Counted from the stretch's first letter, positions 35,075 to 44,445 are shown. The stretch: DNA of 64,000 bases from Ensifer sp. WSM1721 (GCF_000513895.2 NZ_CP165784.1:1-64000); one strand, 5' to 3'. Notes: generated from the letters alone by a model not told the origin. Numbers and translations are program-made.

Positions 35075-35819
35075 ATTCGTGAACTCCAGTCATGAGTGTC
35101 GCACCAAGTTAGATAATTATCCTTCTTTGGGGAAGGAATAAACAAGGAGTTCTGCAAGGCGAACCAGGACAATCCACATGGACGACCGACCATCTCAACA
35201 GGTATTTTCTAAGCGAGAAGCTCCCATCGACATCAACAAATACGTCAGGATTGCTGTTCTCGAGCGGCGCAAGGCTATTGTTGCATTCCCGGGAGATATG
35301 AGCCGGTGGTTACGCAATGCTGTAAATCGCTTCGTGGCGTCGGTTCAACGAAGAGGCCGCTCCGACTAAATTGGCCCAAGCAGGTGACGGTACGGGATCC
35401 AGTTTCGAAAGCTTGTGTTCCCTTATCCGTGGCGATCGAAGGCCTTCAGGAAGCGCTGCGCCAACGCAAGAAGACCCCAGCGAAAATGCCAGGCATCCGA
35501 GCGCGGAGCGGTCGCTACGGTCATTCGACCCTAACTCGAGGCACTGACCGCGAATGGCTAGAGATGTCAAAAATGTTGGCGACTCTACTGCAGAGAGGAA
35601 CTTGACGTTGCGTTCCGCGAACCTGAGAGACCGATCTAAAAGAGAAGCTGCCTAAGGTTCGGGATCCCGAGCGGGTTTTCAGACGGACGGGCTGAAGGGT
35701 TTGGGCAAGGTTTGACCTTGCCTGAGTGTCCGCTTCGTTCAGCCTGCGTACAGAACCCGACAGGGATTTGTAATAACAGGGTCGTTGGTTCTGATCCATT
35801 CAAGACCTTAGATGGGTTA
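35075..35819. other. Intergenic region with unclear small frames
   Basis: About 745 bases. Plus-strand frames at 35178-35369 and 35306-35605 overlap each other. The second (KQVTVRDPVSKACVPLSVAI) has a faint look of the rhizobial DUF982 proteins but is not convincing. No RNA gene was recognised. The segment upstream of the IS3 relic is probably non-coding. Confidence 0.4.
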
Positions 35820-35958
35820 ATGCCGCCGAACTTGGCCTTCCACTTATAGATGCTGGCATCGCTGACGCCGTGCTTGCGCCAAAGCTCCGAGACCGGCGTG
35901 CCTCTTGCTCCTTCAGAATGCCGATGATCTGTTCGTCCGTAAAACGGTTGCGTTTCAT
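35820..35958 (-). mobile_element. IS3-family OrfA remnant
   Basis: From 35958 the minus strand reads KRNRFTDEQIIGILKEQEA, then after a frameshift TPVSELWRKHGVSDASIYKW and KAKFGG, the first helix-turn-helix of an IS3/IS911-type OrfA. The rest of OrfA and all of OrfB are missing. It is a relic of about 140 bp between the LysR gene and the carbohydrate operon. Confidence 0.8.
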
Positions 35959-36026
35959 TCCCTGGTCCTCTCAATGGGCCAGAGCTTACTTCAAAATGGA
36001 TTATTTCAACGGGGCGAGGTCACTGA

Positions 36027-37688
36027 TCATCTAGCTGAAAAATCACCTCGCTGATGCTGTTTCACGAGATTTCTACAAGCGCGTAGCGTCAATCCCATAA
36101 CCGTCAACGTCGTGCCGGCAATGCCGCTGCCGGGGAAGGCGCTGGCGTCTGTGACGATGAGGTTTGGTGCATCCCAGAGCTGATTGTAGGGGTTGAGAAC
36201 CGATGCCTCCGGCGTTTCACCCATCCGGGCGCCACCCGTCTCGTGAATGGCAGCCCCGATGCACATGGTTTTCTTGAACCATGTGCGGAACATGAAACGG
36301 CTGAAGGCGCTGGCCTCGGGGAACGCGCCCTTGCCCATTTCCTTCAGGCCGGTCGGCGAGCCGATAAATTCCAGATCGCCACCGACACATTTGATCATCG
36401 AGATCAGCGTTCCCTCCTGCCGCTTCAGCAAGGCATGTTCTTCCGCCTGCATGACGCAGCGGATATGCGGCACGGGAATGTTCCAGGCATCCTTGCGACG
36501 TGCATCCAGCGTGATGCGGTTGTCAGCATAGGGCAGCATGCGGCCGAAGCCGAAGAAGGCAAGGCGGGCATCCTCCTGATCCAACACCGGCGCGCGGCCG
36601 ACGCTACCCTGATAGGCGAAATCGCCACGGGACGTATCGCCTTCACCGAAACGGGGAATGAAGATGCCGCCGGAGGGATTGTAGAAGGGGTCCGTCGGCG
36701 CGGATTCATCCTGCGCCCAGCCTTTCGCGCCGGAGAAGGAGCCGAAGGCGAGGCACGGCAGCTGGTCCATGAAATAGCGCCCGAGCGCCCCGGAGCTATT
36801 GCCAAGTCCGCCCGGATGTCTGGCGGAGGCCGAATTCAGGAGAAGCCGGACACTTTCGATTGGCGATGCCGCAAGTACGACCATGGCCGCACGGGCGGTC
36901 GATAGCGTACCCGAGGTACGATCAATGAATTCCGCACCGGTTGCGCGACCGGTCGTGTCATCGGTGGTAATGCGGCGCACAACGGCGTTGTATTTCACCG
37001 TCAGATTGCCGCTTGCGAGCGCCTCCTTCAGCGGCTTCGGGACACGCGCGGCATCCGGTGCGATATAGCGCCAGGAGACCACATGCCGGTCTGGCCAGCG
37101 GCTCTCGACCGTCTGCTTGAAGGTCTGTTCCGCCGGGGTGAGGCTTGCGGGCTTGGCATAGACGCCATCGGGCAGGGTAGAGGCATTATCCTTGTTTCCA
37201 TAGAGCCCGAGATAGCTCTCGACTTCGTCGTAAAGGGGAGCCATCTCGTCGTAGGAGATCGGCCAGTTGACGCCCTTGCCAGTCTTGGAATGGATCTTGA
37301 AGTCCTCGTCGGTCCAGCGCAGCAGCACGCGCCCGAAGCTGTGCAGCCGGCCGCCGCTCTGGCGGCCACGGATCCAGAGGAAGGGCTCGCTCTTCGGCGT
37401 CGTGTAGGGGTTCTTGCGGTCGTTGACGAAGAAATGGCTGAAGCGTTCGGTGAAAAAAGCCGCGCGGGCCTGGATCGGCTGACCTTTTACGGTGGCACGG
37501 GCACGTTCCCAGATATTGATGCTGCTCGCCGGCGGCTTCTTGCGGGAAGGATCGAAATCCTTGGGTCCGACATCGGGACCGGCTTCCAGAAGAAGAACCG
37601 ACAATCCCTGCGCCGTCAGTTCCTTGACCGCAAACGAGCCCGCAGCGCCGGAGCCGATCACCAGCGCATCATAGATAATTTCAGTCAT
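36027..37688 (-). CDS. GMC-family FAD oxidoreductase
   Basis: This 553-residue flavoprotein of the glucose-methanol-choline family begins with the FAD-binding motif DALVIGSGAAGSFAVKELTA and has the GMC C-terminal signature AIHETGGARMGETPEAS followed by NLIVTDASAFPGSGIAGTT. It is related to the large subunits of membrane-linked sugar and polyol dehydrogenases. It is the last gene of the carbohydrate operon, 78 bp after the ATPase. With the operon's TIM-barrel isomerase it could oxidise a sugar or glycoside at C3, as in 3-keto-glycoside pathways (inference). The ATG at 37688 was chosen because the FAD motif follows at once; the upstream frame is non-homologous. Confidence 0.88.
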   Translation of the reverse strand: MTEIIYDALVIGSGAAGSFAVKELTAQGLSVLLLEAGPDVGPKDFDPSRKKPPASSINIWERARATVKGQPIQARAAFFTERFSHFFVNDRKNPYTTPKSEPFLWIRGRQSGGRLHSFGRVLLRWTDEDFKIHSKTGKGVNWPISYDEMAPLYDEVESYLGLYGNKDNASTLPDGVYAKPASLTPAEQTFKQTVESRWPDRHVVSWRYIAPDAARVPKPLKEALASGNLTVKYNAVVRRITTDDTTGRATGAEFIDRTSGTLSTARAAMVVLAASPIESVRLLLNSASARHPGGLGNSSGALGRYFMDQLPCLAFGSFSGAKGWAQDESAPTDPFYNPSGGIFIPRFGEGDTSRGDFAYQGSVGRAPVLDQEDARLAFFGFGRMLPYADNRITLDARRKDAWNIPVPHIRCVMQAEEHALLKRQEGTLISMIKCVGGDLEFIGSPTGLKEMGKGAFPEASAFSRFMFRTWFKKTMCIGAAIHETGGARMGETPEASVLNPYNQLWDAPNLIVTDASAFPGSGIAGTTLTVMGLTLRACRNLVKQHQRGDFSAR

Positions 37689-37766
37689 GTCAGTCCGAAT
37701 CCTGTCGTGGAGCAATGTTCGGAGAAGCGCCTCCAGGACATTGCAGAAAAACACATGCGATCAGCG

Positions 37767-38849
37767 TTACAGGCGTGATCCGTCTGCCCCGAAGAGCGAT
37801 GCCTTTGATATGTCGAGGCCTGGAGACAATGCGTCACCGGGCTGAAGCGTCACATCGCCCATGAGCCGAAGCGAGAGGCTTTGTCCGGCCCAGTCGAACC
37901 AGAGCACGGCCTCCGATCCCATCGGCTCGACGACGGAAATGCGTCCGGGAATGGTGGGCAGGCCGCTTGCCGCGCCATCGAGCACCAGATGGTCCGGGCG
38001 GAAGCCGAGGGTCGCGGGTCCGGACGCCGGAGGCGTCTTGAAGCCATAGCCGGAGAGATCGAAGCTGAGCCCATTGCTCTGGAACATGGGCGAACCATTG
38101 CCGGTTTCGATGCGTCCCTCGATGAAGTTCATCGCCGGAGCCCCGATGAAGCCTGCCACGAAGAGGTTTGCCGGGCGATGGTAGATTTCCGCCGGCGATG
38201 CCAGCTGCTGGATCACGCCGTCGCGCATGATGGCGATGCGATCCGCCAGCGTCAGGGCTTCCACCTGATCGTGGGTAACGTAGATCATCGTGTTGCCGAG
38301 GCTCTGGTGCAGCTTCTTGATCTCGACCCTGAGTTCGTTGCGCAGTTTCGCATCCAGATTGGAAAGCGGCTCGTCGAAGAGGAAGACATCGACCTGGCGG
38401 ACGAGCGCGCGCCCAATAGCAACGCGCTGACGCTGGCCGCCGGAAAGTTCGGCCGGGCGCCGATCCAGCAGTTTGTCGAGATGAAGGAGTGCGGAGGTGC
38501 GTGCGACACGCGCCTCGATTTCCGTCTTCGGCAAGCCGGCGACACGCAGCCCGAAGGAGAGGTTCTTGCGCACCGACATGCGGGGATAAAGTGCATAGGA
38601 CTGGAAGACCATGCCGATGCCGCGATCCTTGGGCTCCTCCCAGGTGGCGTTTTTGCCGGAAATCCAGATCTCGCCGGCGGTAATATCCTGCAGGCCGGCG
38701 ATCGCGTTCAAGAGCGTGGACTTGCCGCAGCCGGACGGTCCGAGCAGAACCAGAAACTCTTTCGGCGCGATGTCGAGCGACATCTTCTCGATGACCGTGT
38801 GGTCGCCATAGGCGATCTTCAGGTCCTTGATGGAAACAGCGGATTGCAT
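37767..38849 (-). CDS. Sugar ABC transporter ATP-binding protein (MalK/UgpC type)
   Basis: This 360-residue ATPase has Walker A GPSGCGKST, signature LSGGQRQRVAIGRALV, Walker B VFLFDEPLSNLDAKLR and the C-terminal TOBE region of MalK/UgpC-type subunits. It energises the two permeases encoded just upstream. The start at ATG 38849 lies 7 bp past the permease stop; the longer upstream frame is not conserved. Confidence 0.93.
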   Translation of the reverse strand: MQSAVSIKDLKIAYGDHTVIEKMSLDIAPKEFLVLLGPSGCGKSTLLNAIAGLQDITAGEIWISGKNATWEEPKDRGIGMVFQSYALYPRMSVRKNLSFGLRVAGLPKTEIEARVARTSALLHLDKLLDRRPAELSGGQRQRVAIGRALVRQVDVFLFDEPLSNLDAKLRNELRVEIKKLHQSLGNTMIYVTHDQVEALTLADRIAIMRDGVIQQLASPAEIYHRPANLFVAGFIGAPAMNFIEGRIETGNGSPMFQSNGLSFDLSGYGFKTPPASGPATLGFRPDHLVLDGAASGLPTIPGRISVVEPMGSEAVLWFDWAGQSLSLRLMGDVTLQPGDALSPGLDISKASLFGADGSRL

Positions 38850-38856
38850 GGCAGCA

Positions 38857-39741
38857 TTACCCCTTGACCGCGCCGGCGGCGATGCCGCGCACGAACCAGC
38901 GGCCGGACAGGAAATAGATGGCGAGCGGAACAAGGGCGGTCAGGATCGTCGCCGCCATGTTCACGTTATAGGTGCGTTCGCCCATGGTGGTGTTGACGAT
39001 GTTGTTGAGCTGGACCGTCATCGGCAGGTTGTCGCGGCCGGCAAAGACGAGGCCGAGCAGGAAGTCGTTCCAGATGCCGGTAAACTGCAGCATGGACACA
39101 ACGACGACCATCGGCACGGCGATCGGCAGCATGATTTCGAAGAAAATGCGCCAGAATCCCGCGCCATCGACGCGCGCCGCCTTGCACAGCTCTTCCGGCA
39201 CGCTGACGAAGTAGTTTCGAAACAGCAACGTCACCAGCGGCAGGCCGAAGATGACATGGACAAGGATGATCCCGGCCAGCGAGTTGTAGAGACCGATTGT
39301 CGCCATGGCCCGGACCATCGGATAGAGGAAAATCTGGTAGGGGATGAGCCCGCCTGCCATCAGCAGCCCGAACAGCACTTTTGCCCCACGCGGCCGCCAG
39401 AGCGACAGTGCGTAGCCATTGACGGCGCCGACGAAGACGGAGAGCGCGACGGAAGGAACGGTAATCAGCACCGAGTTCCAGAAGCCGCTGCGGATACCGA
39501 CGCAGACCGTGCCCATGCAGGCGCCGGACCACGCTGTCGCCCAGGCGGAGAAATCCAGCTTCGACGGCAGCGAGAAGATCTGGCCGAGGCGGATTTCGTC
39601 CATGGTTTTCAGCGAGGTGACAACCATCGTGTAGAGCGGCAGCGAGAAGAACAGCACCGCAACGAGAAGGAAAACATAGAGGCCGATGCGGCCGGCGGTG
39701 ATCTGCGTCGGCTTCGGGCCGTTGGGCTGGAGGCGGGCCAT
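38857..39741 (-). CDS. Sugar ABC transporter permease (MalG type)
   Basis: This 294-residue inner-membrane subunit has about six hydrophobic segments, beginning IGLYVFLLVAVLFFSLPLYTM. The EAA loop (EELCKAARVDGAGFWRIFFE, about residues 183-202) contacts the ATPase. It overlaps the MalF-type permease by 1 bp and belongs to the CUT1 carbohydrate family. Confidence 0.92.
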   Translation of the reverse strand: MARLQPNGPKPTQITAGRIGLYVFLLVAVLFFSLPLYTMVVTSLKTMDEIRLGQIFSLPSKLDFSAWATAWSGACMGTVCVGIRSGFWNSVLITVPSVALSVFVGAVNGYALSLWRPRGAKVLFGLLMAGGLIPYQIFLYPMVRAMATIGLYNSLAGIILVHVIFGLPLVTLLFRNYFVSVPEELCKAARVDGAGFWRIFFEIMLPIAVPMVVVVSMLQFTGIWNDFLLGLVFAGRDNLPMTVQLNNIVNTTMGERTYNVNMAATILTALVPLAIYFLSGRWFVRGIAAGAVKG

Positions 39742-40628
39742 CAGCAGGCTCCCTTGGCTTTGCTGCGCATATGCATGGCGTAGCGGAATGGAGCGACGAT
39801 CATGATCACGCCGAGCACGAGAACCGTGGCACCTGCCGTGGCAAGGCCGAGGTTCTGACGCCCGAAGAGATTGTCCATGATGAATTTGGCCGGCACTTCG
39901 GTTGCATTGCCGGGGCCGCCATTGGTCATGGCAACGACGATATCGTAGGTCTTGATGACGCCCATGGCGAGCAGCATGCCAGCGGCGGCGAGCGCCGGGC
40001 CAAGTTGCGGCAGGATGATCGAGACATAGATGCGCCAGACCGGAATGCCATCGATCCTAGCCGCCTTCCATTGCTCGGCTTCGATGCCGCGCATGCCAGC
40101 AAGTGCGATGACCATGACGAGGCCAGCACCCTGCCAGACGCCGGCAAGCACCAGCGCGTAGATTGCCACGTCGCGATTTACTACCCAGTCGAGCACGAAG
40201 CTCTCCCAGCCGAGTGAGCGTACACTCGCCTGAATGCCGAGCGTCGGGTTGAGCATCCATTGCCAGATCAGGCCGGTCACGACGAAGGACATGGCATAGG
40301 GGTAGAGGAAAATCGTGCGGAAGGCGCTTTCGAAGCGGATCTTGCGATCAAGCGCTGCGGCGAGCAGAAAGCCCAGAAGCAGACAGCCGCCGACATAGAG
40401 AACACCGAAGATCAGGACGTTATGAAGCGAGGCGAGCCACTTGACGGAGGAAAACAGCTTCGCGTATTGCGCAAGGCCGACATAGGACGATGACGGGAAG
40501 ATCGTCGAGTTCGTAAACGACAGATTGATCGACCAGGCCATGGTGCCGATGAAGACCACCGCGGCAACGAGCCAGGTCGGCAGGAGCGCTAAGGTTGCGG
40601 ATAGATTGGTCTTGCGTTTCATGGACAT
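39741..40628 (-). CDS. Sugar ABC transporter permease (MalF type)
   Basis: This 295-residue permease of the CUT1 family has six hydrophobic segments, starting LALLPTWLVAAVVFIGTMAW, and the EAA loop EAEQWKAARIDGIPVWRIYV (near the middle of the second half). ATG 40628 or 40622 fits the family start; the frame extends further upstream without homology. A strong stem-loop separates it from the binding-protein gene upstream. Confidence 0.92.
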   Translation of the reverse strand: MSMKRKTNLSATLALLPTWLVAAVVFIGTMAWSINLSFTNSTIFPSSSYVGLAQYAKLFSSVKWLASLHNVLIFGVLYVGGCLLLGFLLAAALDRKIRFESAFRTIFLYPYAMSFVVTGLIWQWMLNPTLGIQASVRSLGWESFVLDWVVNRDVAIYALVLAGVWQGAGLVMVIALAGMRGIEAEQWKAARIDGIPVWRIYVSIILPQLGPALAAAGMLLAMGVIKTYDIVVAMTNGGPGNATEVPAKFIMDNLFGRQNLGLATAGATVLVLGVIMIVAPFRYAMHMRSKAKGAC

Positions 40629-40683
40629 CGCCAGTTCGTTGACGGATGGGCAGCAGAGGTCGCGCCGCAAAGCGGCGTGACTT

Positions 40684-40706
40684 GGCGCCGGAACGGGTCC
40701 GGCGCC
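40684..40706 (-). promoter_or_regulatory. Intercistronic stem-loop after the binding-protein gene
   Basis: GGCGCCGGA and TCCGGCGCC pair perfectly (9 bp) around a 5-nt loop in the gap between the solute-binding-protein gene and the first permease gene. No T-run follows, so it is more likely to protect the upstream mRNA and lower downstream expression than to terminate fully. Confidence 0.7.
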
Positions 40707-40718
40707 GTCTGCGTGATC

Positions 40719-41951
40719 TTACTCGAAGATGGCGAAGAAGTTTTCGGCTGTAGCAGCCGCATCGTCGGAGCCGCCGTTCCAGTATTCATCAACAAAGTCG
40801 TCGAGTGCCCCGACTTGCTGCGGGGTCAGCACGATTGCCTGATCCGGAACGATCGCGCCGGCGCTCATCAGTTCCACACCCTTCTGGGCGCAGGCATCGA
40901 GTTTGGACTTGTCGACGTCCGAACGGGCGGGAACCGAGCCCTTCTTAAGCGAGAATTCGACCTGAACCGCCGGGTCCATCACGACCTCGGCCAGAAGCTT
41001 CTGGGCCTTGTCGGTTTCGGCGTTGCCGGTCTTCGGGAAGTAGAAGGAGTCGGCAATGTAGACCATGCCCGGCGATTCCGGAACGATCATGCAACCGTAA
41101 TCCTTGCCCGCTTCCTTACCGGCGACGGTGAATTCACCCTTGGCCCAGTCGCCCATGAACTGCACGCCGGCCTTGGCGGTGATGAGCATTGCGGTCGCAT
41201 CGTTCCAGTTGCGGCCGGCAGCACCATCGTCCACATAGCCGTGCAGCTTGCGCAGGATCTCGAGTGTCTTCTTCACGCCCTCGACCGAAGCGTCGCTGTT
41301 GTCCTTGTCGACGTAGATTTTCAGAAAGCCATCGATCCCGACCTGGGACAGGAGGATCATGTTGAAGACCTTGGATTGCTGCCAGGGTTGGCCACCCCAG
41401 GCAACCGGCACGAGACCGGCAGCCTTCAGCTTGTCGAGGCCGGCGAAGAATTCGTCCCAGGTCTTCGGCTCTTCCGCAATGCCGGCTTTCTCGAAGGCTT
41501 CCTTGGAGTAGAACACCCAGCTTTCGCCATGGGCGCCGGTCGGCACGAGATAAGCCTGCCCATCATAGGAAATGAGGTCGAGGATCGACTTGGGCAGCAC
41601 ATCCGCCCACATTCCGGCCTTGGCGACGTCATCGATCGAATTGAACAGGCCCTGGCTTACGAAATCGGCGGCGGCGAGGCCGATGACGCCCTGCTTGGCG
41701 CCCGGCGGGTCGCCGGCAACAACGCGGTTCTGAAAGGCCGCATCCGCAGCCCCGAAGCCAGCGATGGAAGAGTCCTTCCAGACACCGCCGCGCTTTTCGA
41801 ATTCCGTCTTGATGACGTTGAGCGCGGCCGCTTCGCCGCCTGACGTCCAGGACGACAGCATTTCGATCGTCGGCTTGTCCTCCGCCTTGGCCGTGGTCAG
41901 AAAGCCGGCGAATGCAACACCGGCCAGAAAAAGCTTCATCATCTTCTTCAT
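40719..41951 (-). CDS. Carbohydrate ABC transporter substrate-binding protein
   Basis: This 410-residue periplasmic protein has a Sec signal (MKKMMKLFLAGVAFAGFLTT, cleavage likely after AKA at about 23) and the SBP_bac_1 fold (PTIEMLSSWTSGGEAAALNV, AWGGQPWQQSKVFNMILLSQ). It delivers a sugar or oligosaccharide to the permeases that follow. The ligand cannot be deduced. The gene is 59 bp after the isomerase gene. Confidence 0.92.
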   Translation of the reverse strand: MKKMMKLFLAGVAFAGFLTTAKAEDKPTIEMLSSWTSGGEAAALNVIKTEFEKRGGVWKDSSIAGFGAADAAFQNRVVAGDPPGAKQGVIGLAAADFVSQGLFNSIDDVAKAGMWADVLPKSILDLISYDGQAYLVPTGAHGESWVFYSKEAFEKAGIAEEPKTWDEFFAGLDKLKAAGLVPVAWGGQPWQQSKVFNMILLSQVGIDGFLKIYVDKDNSDASVEGVKKTLEILRKLHGYVDDGAAGRNWNDATAMLITAKAGVQFMGDWAKGEFTVAGKEAGKDYGCMIVPESPGMVYIADSFYFPKTGNAETDKAQKLLAEVVMDPAVQVEFSLKKGSVPARSDVDKSKLDACAQKGVELMSAGAIVPDQAIVLTPQQVGALDDFVDEYWNGGSDDAAATAENFFAIFE

Positions 41952-42010
41952 CGTTCCACCTCTTGAAAAGGCCCTCTTGGCGGGGCGTTTGTCGTCTTGG
42001 GAGTGATTTA

Positions 42011-42964
42011 TCAGCGGTAGATCGGCAGGAGCGCCTGCCGGACGAGCATCAGCCCGTTTGCAATGTCGCGGACGGGGTCCGGCGCGGCATCGAGTTCGAG
42101 GATCGCCCAGCCTTCATAGCGACGGTCGCGCAGCAGCCGCGTCCAGGCCGGCCAATCGACCCTTCCGAGACCAAAGCCGCAGAAATATGGGCGATGGCGG
42201 TCATGGATATGCTCGTCGATCGGGGTGTCGGCCGGCATCGGGCCGACCGCATCCTTCCAGTGGGCAATGATCATGCGCTCGTGATGGCGATCGACAAGTT
42301 GGATCGGATCGGAACCGGCAACGATGATATGCGCCGTATCCGGGCACATATGCACATAGGCCGGATCGGTGAGCATCATCATCAGATCGACATCGCGGGC
42401 CGCGGCAAAGATCGAATGCGCTTCGGTGTGAAGGGCAAGGCGAACGCCACGGGCATAGAGGGTCGCGCCAAGCCGGTTCAGGAAGTCGGCGATCATCTTG
42501 GCTCGGTCGAAGTCATAAAACTCCACCGGCTGGGCGCCGAGGGTCTGGCGCAGCGGCGCGCCGATCACCATGATGTCGCTGCCGCAGGCCTTGAGGAAAT
42601 CTGCATATTTCTCGGCTTTGGCGATAATCGCTGCCTGGGCTTCCGCCTTGGTGAAATCGCCGGCGGCTTCAAGTTCGGCAAAGAAGCCGCTGCAGAGCGT
42701 CAACCCCCGCCGCGACAGTTCGCCGGCAAAGGCTTCGACGGAGCCGTAGGTCTTGACGGCATCCTGCCAGTTGAACGGGGAGAAGGTCAGTTCGACGCCG
42801 GTGACGCCGGATGCCTGGACGTTGTCGAGGATCTTGCCCCAGAAGGCGCGCGGCTCGGTTCGGGCGTGCTCGATGATGGCGTCATAATTTTCGACCTCCC
42901 AGAAGCCGGGATGGAAGAACGTCACGAGATCAACGCCGAAGCGGAGCCTTTCATCAGTCGTCAT
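42011..42964 (-). CDS. Sugar phosphate isomerase/epimerase family TIM-barrel enzyme
   Basis: This 317-residue AP-endonuclease-2-type TIM barrel is related to IolE and xylose isomerase-like enzymes. Metal ligands are visible in ELTFSPF (E), ALHTEAHS (H and E), CPDTAHI (D and H) and ILELDAAPDP (E). It is the first gene of the operon and directly follows the LacI operators. It probably isomerises or eliminates the oxidised sugar made by the GMC enzyme at the other end of the operon (inference). Confidence 0.88.
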   Translation of the reverse strand: MTTDERLRFGVDLVTFFHPGFWEVENYDAIIEHARTEPRAFWGKILDNVQASGVTGVELTFSPFNWQDAVKTYGSVEAFAGELSRRGLTLCSGFFAELEAAGDFTKAEAQAAIIAKAEKYADFLKACGSDIMVIGAPLRQTLGAQPVEFYDFDRAKMIADFLNRLGATLYARGVRLALHTEAHSIFAAARDVDLMMMLTDPAYVHMCPDTAHIIVAGSDPIQLVDRHHERMIIAHWKDAVGPMPADTPIDEHIHDRHRPYFCGFGLGRVDWPAWTRLLRDRRYEGWAILELDAAPDPVRDIANGLMLVRQALLPIYR

Positions 42965-42996
42965 GGCCAGCCATTCTTAAGACATGGCGTACCGTT

Positions 42997-43017
42997 TGCG
43001 AAAACCGTGGTTTCGCA
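42997..43017. promoter_or_regulatory. Inverted repeat upstream of the isomerase gene
   Basis: TGCGAAA-N7-TTTCGCA, with perfect 7-bp arms, lies about 33 bp upstream of the isomerase start. It differs from the LacI operators nearby and may be an mRNA hairpin or a second regulator site. Confidence 0.4.
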
Positions 43018-43051
43018 TTCTGGAAGCCATGTGATTTCAACGCATTAAGAT

Positions 43052-43067
43052 TGGCAATCGTTTGCCA
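43052..43067. promoter_or_regulatory. LacI-type operator 1
   Basis: TGGCAATCGTTTGCCA has perfect 6-bp arms around TCGT and the central CG typical of LacI-family operators. It lies between the divergent isomerase operon and the LacI gene. Confidence 0.75.
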
Positions 43068-43110
43068 TGATGAGATAATAGCCAAGCTGTTTTTTTATGC
43101 AAGCGAATAT

Positions 43111-43126
43111 TGGCAAACGTTTGCTC
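43111..43126. promoter_or_regulatory. LacI-type operator 2
   Basis: TGGCAAACGTTTGCTC contains the 12-bp palindrome GCAAACGTTTGC, matches operator 1 and is centred 59 bp from it. The spacing would allow cooperative binding or looping over both divergent promoters. Confidence 0.75.
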
Positions 43127-43156
43127 TGAATCACAGCTTGCCTTAGAGTTGCAGCC

Positions 43157-44260
43157 ATGAGCATCCGAAAGGGACAAACAAACGTGAGCAAAAACAAGGA
43201 TATGCTCGGGGAGGAGCAGTCCGGGCCTCTCATGGCCGATGTGGCGAAACTCGCGGGCGTGGCGATTTCCACAGTCAGCCGGGCGCTGGCCAACCCCGGA
43301 CGCGTCAACGAAAAGACACGCGCCAAGATCGATGCCGCTGCCAAGCAACTGGGCTATACGCCCAATGCCATGGCGCGGGGTCTGCGGGTCGGCAAGTCCA
43401 ACATCATCATGATCGTCCTGCCGGGATCGCTCTATTACGGCGCGTCGCAGATCGTCCCGCAGGTGCTGCAGGCCATCAACAAGTCGCTGCTCCAGAGCGG
43501 CTATACATTGATGATTGCCAACCTTGCCCGTGACGAAGCTTCCGAGCGGCATATCCTCAATCTGGCTTTCGGCGGCACGGTCCGCGGCACCATCATTCTG
43601 GCGTCCAAGCTGCCGGAACTGGAAGGGCGCTCACTTGCCAATGCCGGCCTGCCGATCGTCTCCATGCTGCTGGATATGAGTGCATCCGGTGTGCCGAGCG
43701 TCGTAACCAACGATCGCGAAGCCGTTCGGGAGGCGACTGCAAGACTAATCGGTCTCGGCCATCGCCGGTTTTTCTATCTGGCTGGTCCGGAGGGCAACTA
43801 CCACGATGTCGAGCGCTTCGGCGGCGTGCTGGAGGCCATTCGGGAGGCCGGGCTCCCAGAAACGGCAGTGGTCCGTTCGGGTGGCAAGCTGGATTACCAG
43901 CAGGGCTTCGAGATCGGTCTTCAGGCTGCCGATGATTTTGCCGCACTTGCTGAGAAGCCAACCGCTGTCATTGCGACCAGCGATGACATGGCGATCTCCT
44001 TCATGAGCAGGATGAGGGAGATGGGTTTTGCCATCCCGGAGGATCTCTCGATCGTTTCCTTCGATGGTTCCCCTGTTTGCGCCTTCTGCTCGCCGCCGCT
44101 TTCGACGATTAAGCAGCCTGCGGAGGAGATGGGCACGGCGGCAGTCGATATGCTTCTGGAGGCCATCGAGAAAACGGAAAGCCCATCAGCTATGCGAAGG
44201 GTTATTCCCAGTCGACTGATCGTCCGGGAAAGCATGGCCGTCCGGGGGAGATTCGATTAA
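43157..44260 (+). CDS. LacI-family transcriptional regulator
   Basis: This 367-residue repressor has a LacI helix-turn-helix (MADVAKLAGVAISTVSRALA, about residues 26-45), the hinge helix (NAMARGLRVGKS) and a periplasmic-binding-protein-like effector domain. It is divergent from the sugar operon and almost certainly binds the two operators in the shared intergenic region. The start at 43157 lacks a strong ribosome site; Met16 (43202) and Met26 (43232) are alternatives. Confidence 0.92.
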   Translation: MSIRKGQTNVSKNKDMLGEEQSGPLMADVAKLAGVAISTVSRALANPGRVNEKTRAKIDAAAKQLGYTPNAMARGLRVGKSNIIMIVLPGSLYYGASQIVPQVLQAINKSLLQSGYTLMIANLARDEASERHILNLAFGGTVRGTIILASKLPELEGRSLANAGLPIVSMLLDMSASGVPSVVTNDREAVREATARLIGLGHRRFFYLAGPEGNYHDVERFGGVLEAIREAGLPETAVVRSGGKLDYQQGFEIGLQAADDFAALAEKPTAVIATSDDMAISFMSRMREMGFAIPEDLSIVSFDGSPVCAFCSPPLSTIKQPAEEMGTAAVDMLLEAIEKTESPSAMRRVIPSRLIVRESMAVRGRFD

Positions 44261-44445
44261 AGGGGTTGCTCGTGTTTTTCGCAAGCGCGACATTACCGGA
44301 ATGCTGGACCTGCGGCGTGGTTCCATAATAATTGCTTATGCCAAAGAATTTCAAACCAGCTGCTTAGTTAAACCGGAACAGGATGCCGACGGTTCTGATC
44401 TCTTCAACTGCAAAGGCGCCCGGCTCCGTCCGCCCCACGGCCTCT

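Noticed and set aside
35306..35605. DUF982-like small protein
   Set aside because: The resemblance is limited to one strand and the characteristic Trp-Pro spacing is absent.
37881..38867. Long plus-strand open frame opposite the sugar ATPase
   Set aside because: It is a GC-driven shadow; the minus-strand protein has Walker A, signature and Walker B motifs. The same applies to the long plus-strand frames at 40677-41843 and 41912-43048.
33282..44417. 14-bp repeat TCAACTGCAAAGGC at 33282-33295 and 44404-44417 as island att sites
   Set aside because: A 14-bp match is expected by chance several times in a window of this size. The flanks do not match and no integrase is next to either copy.
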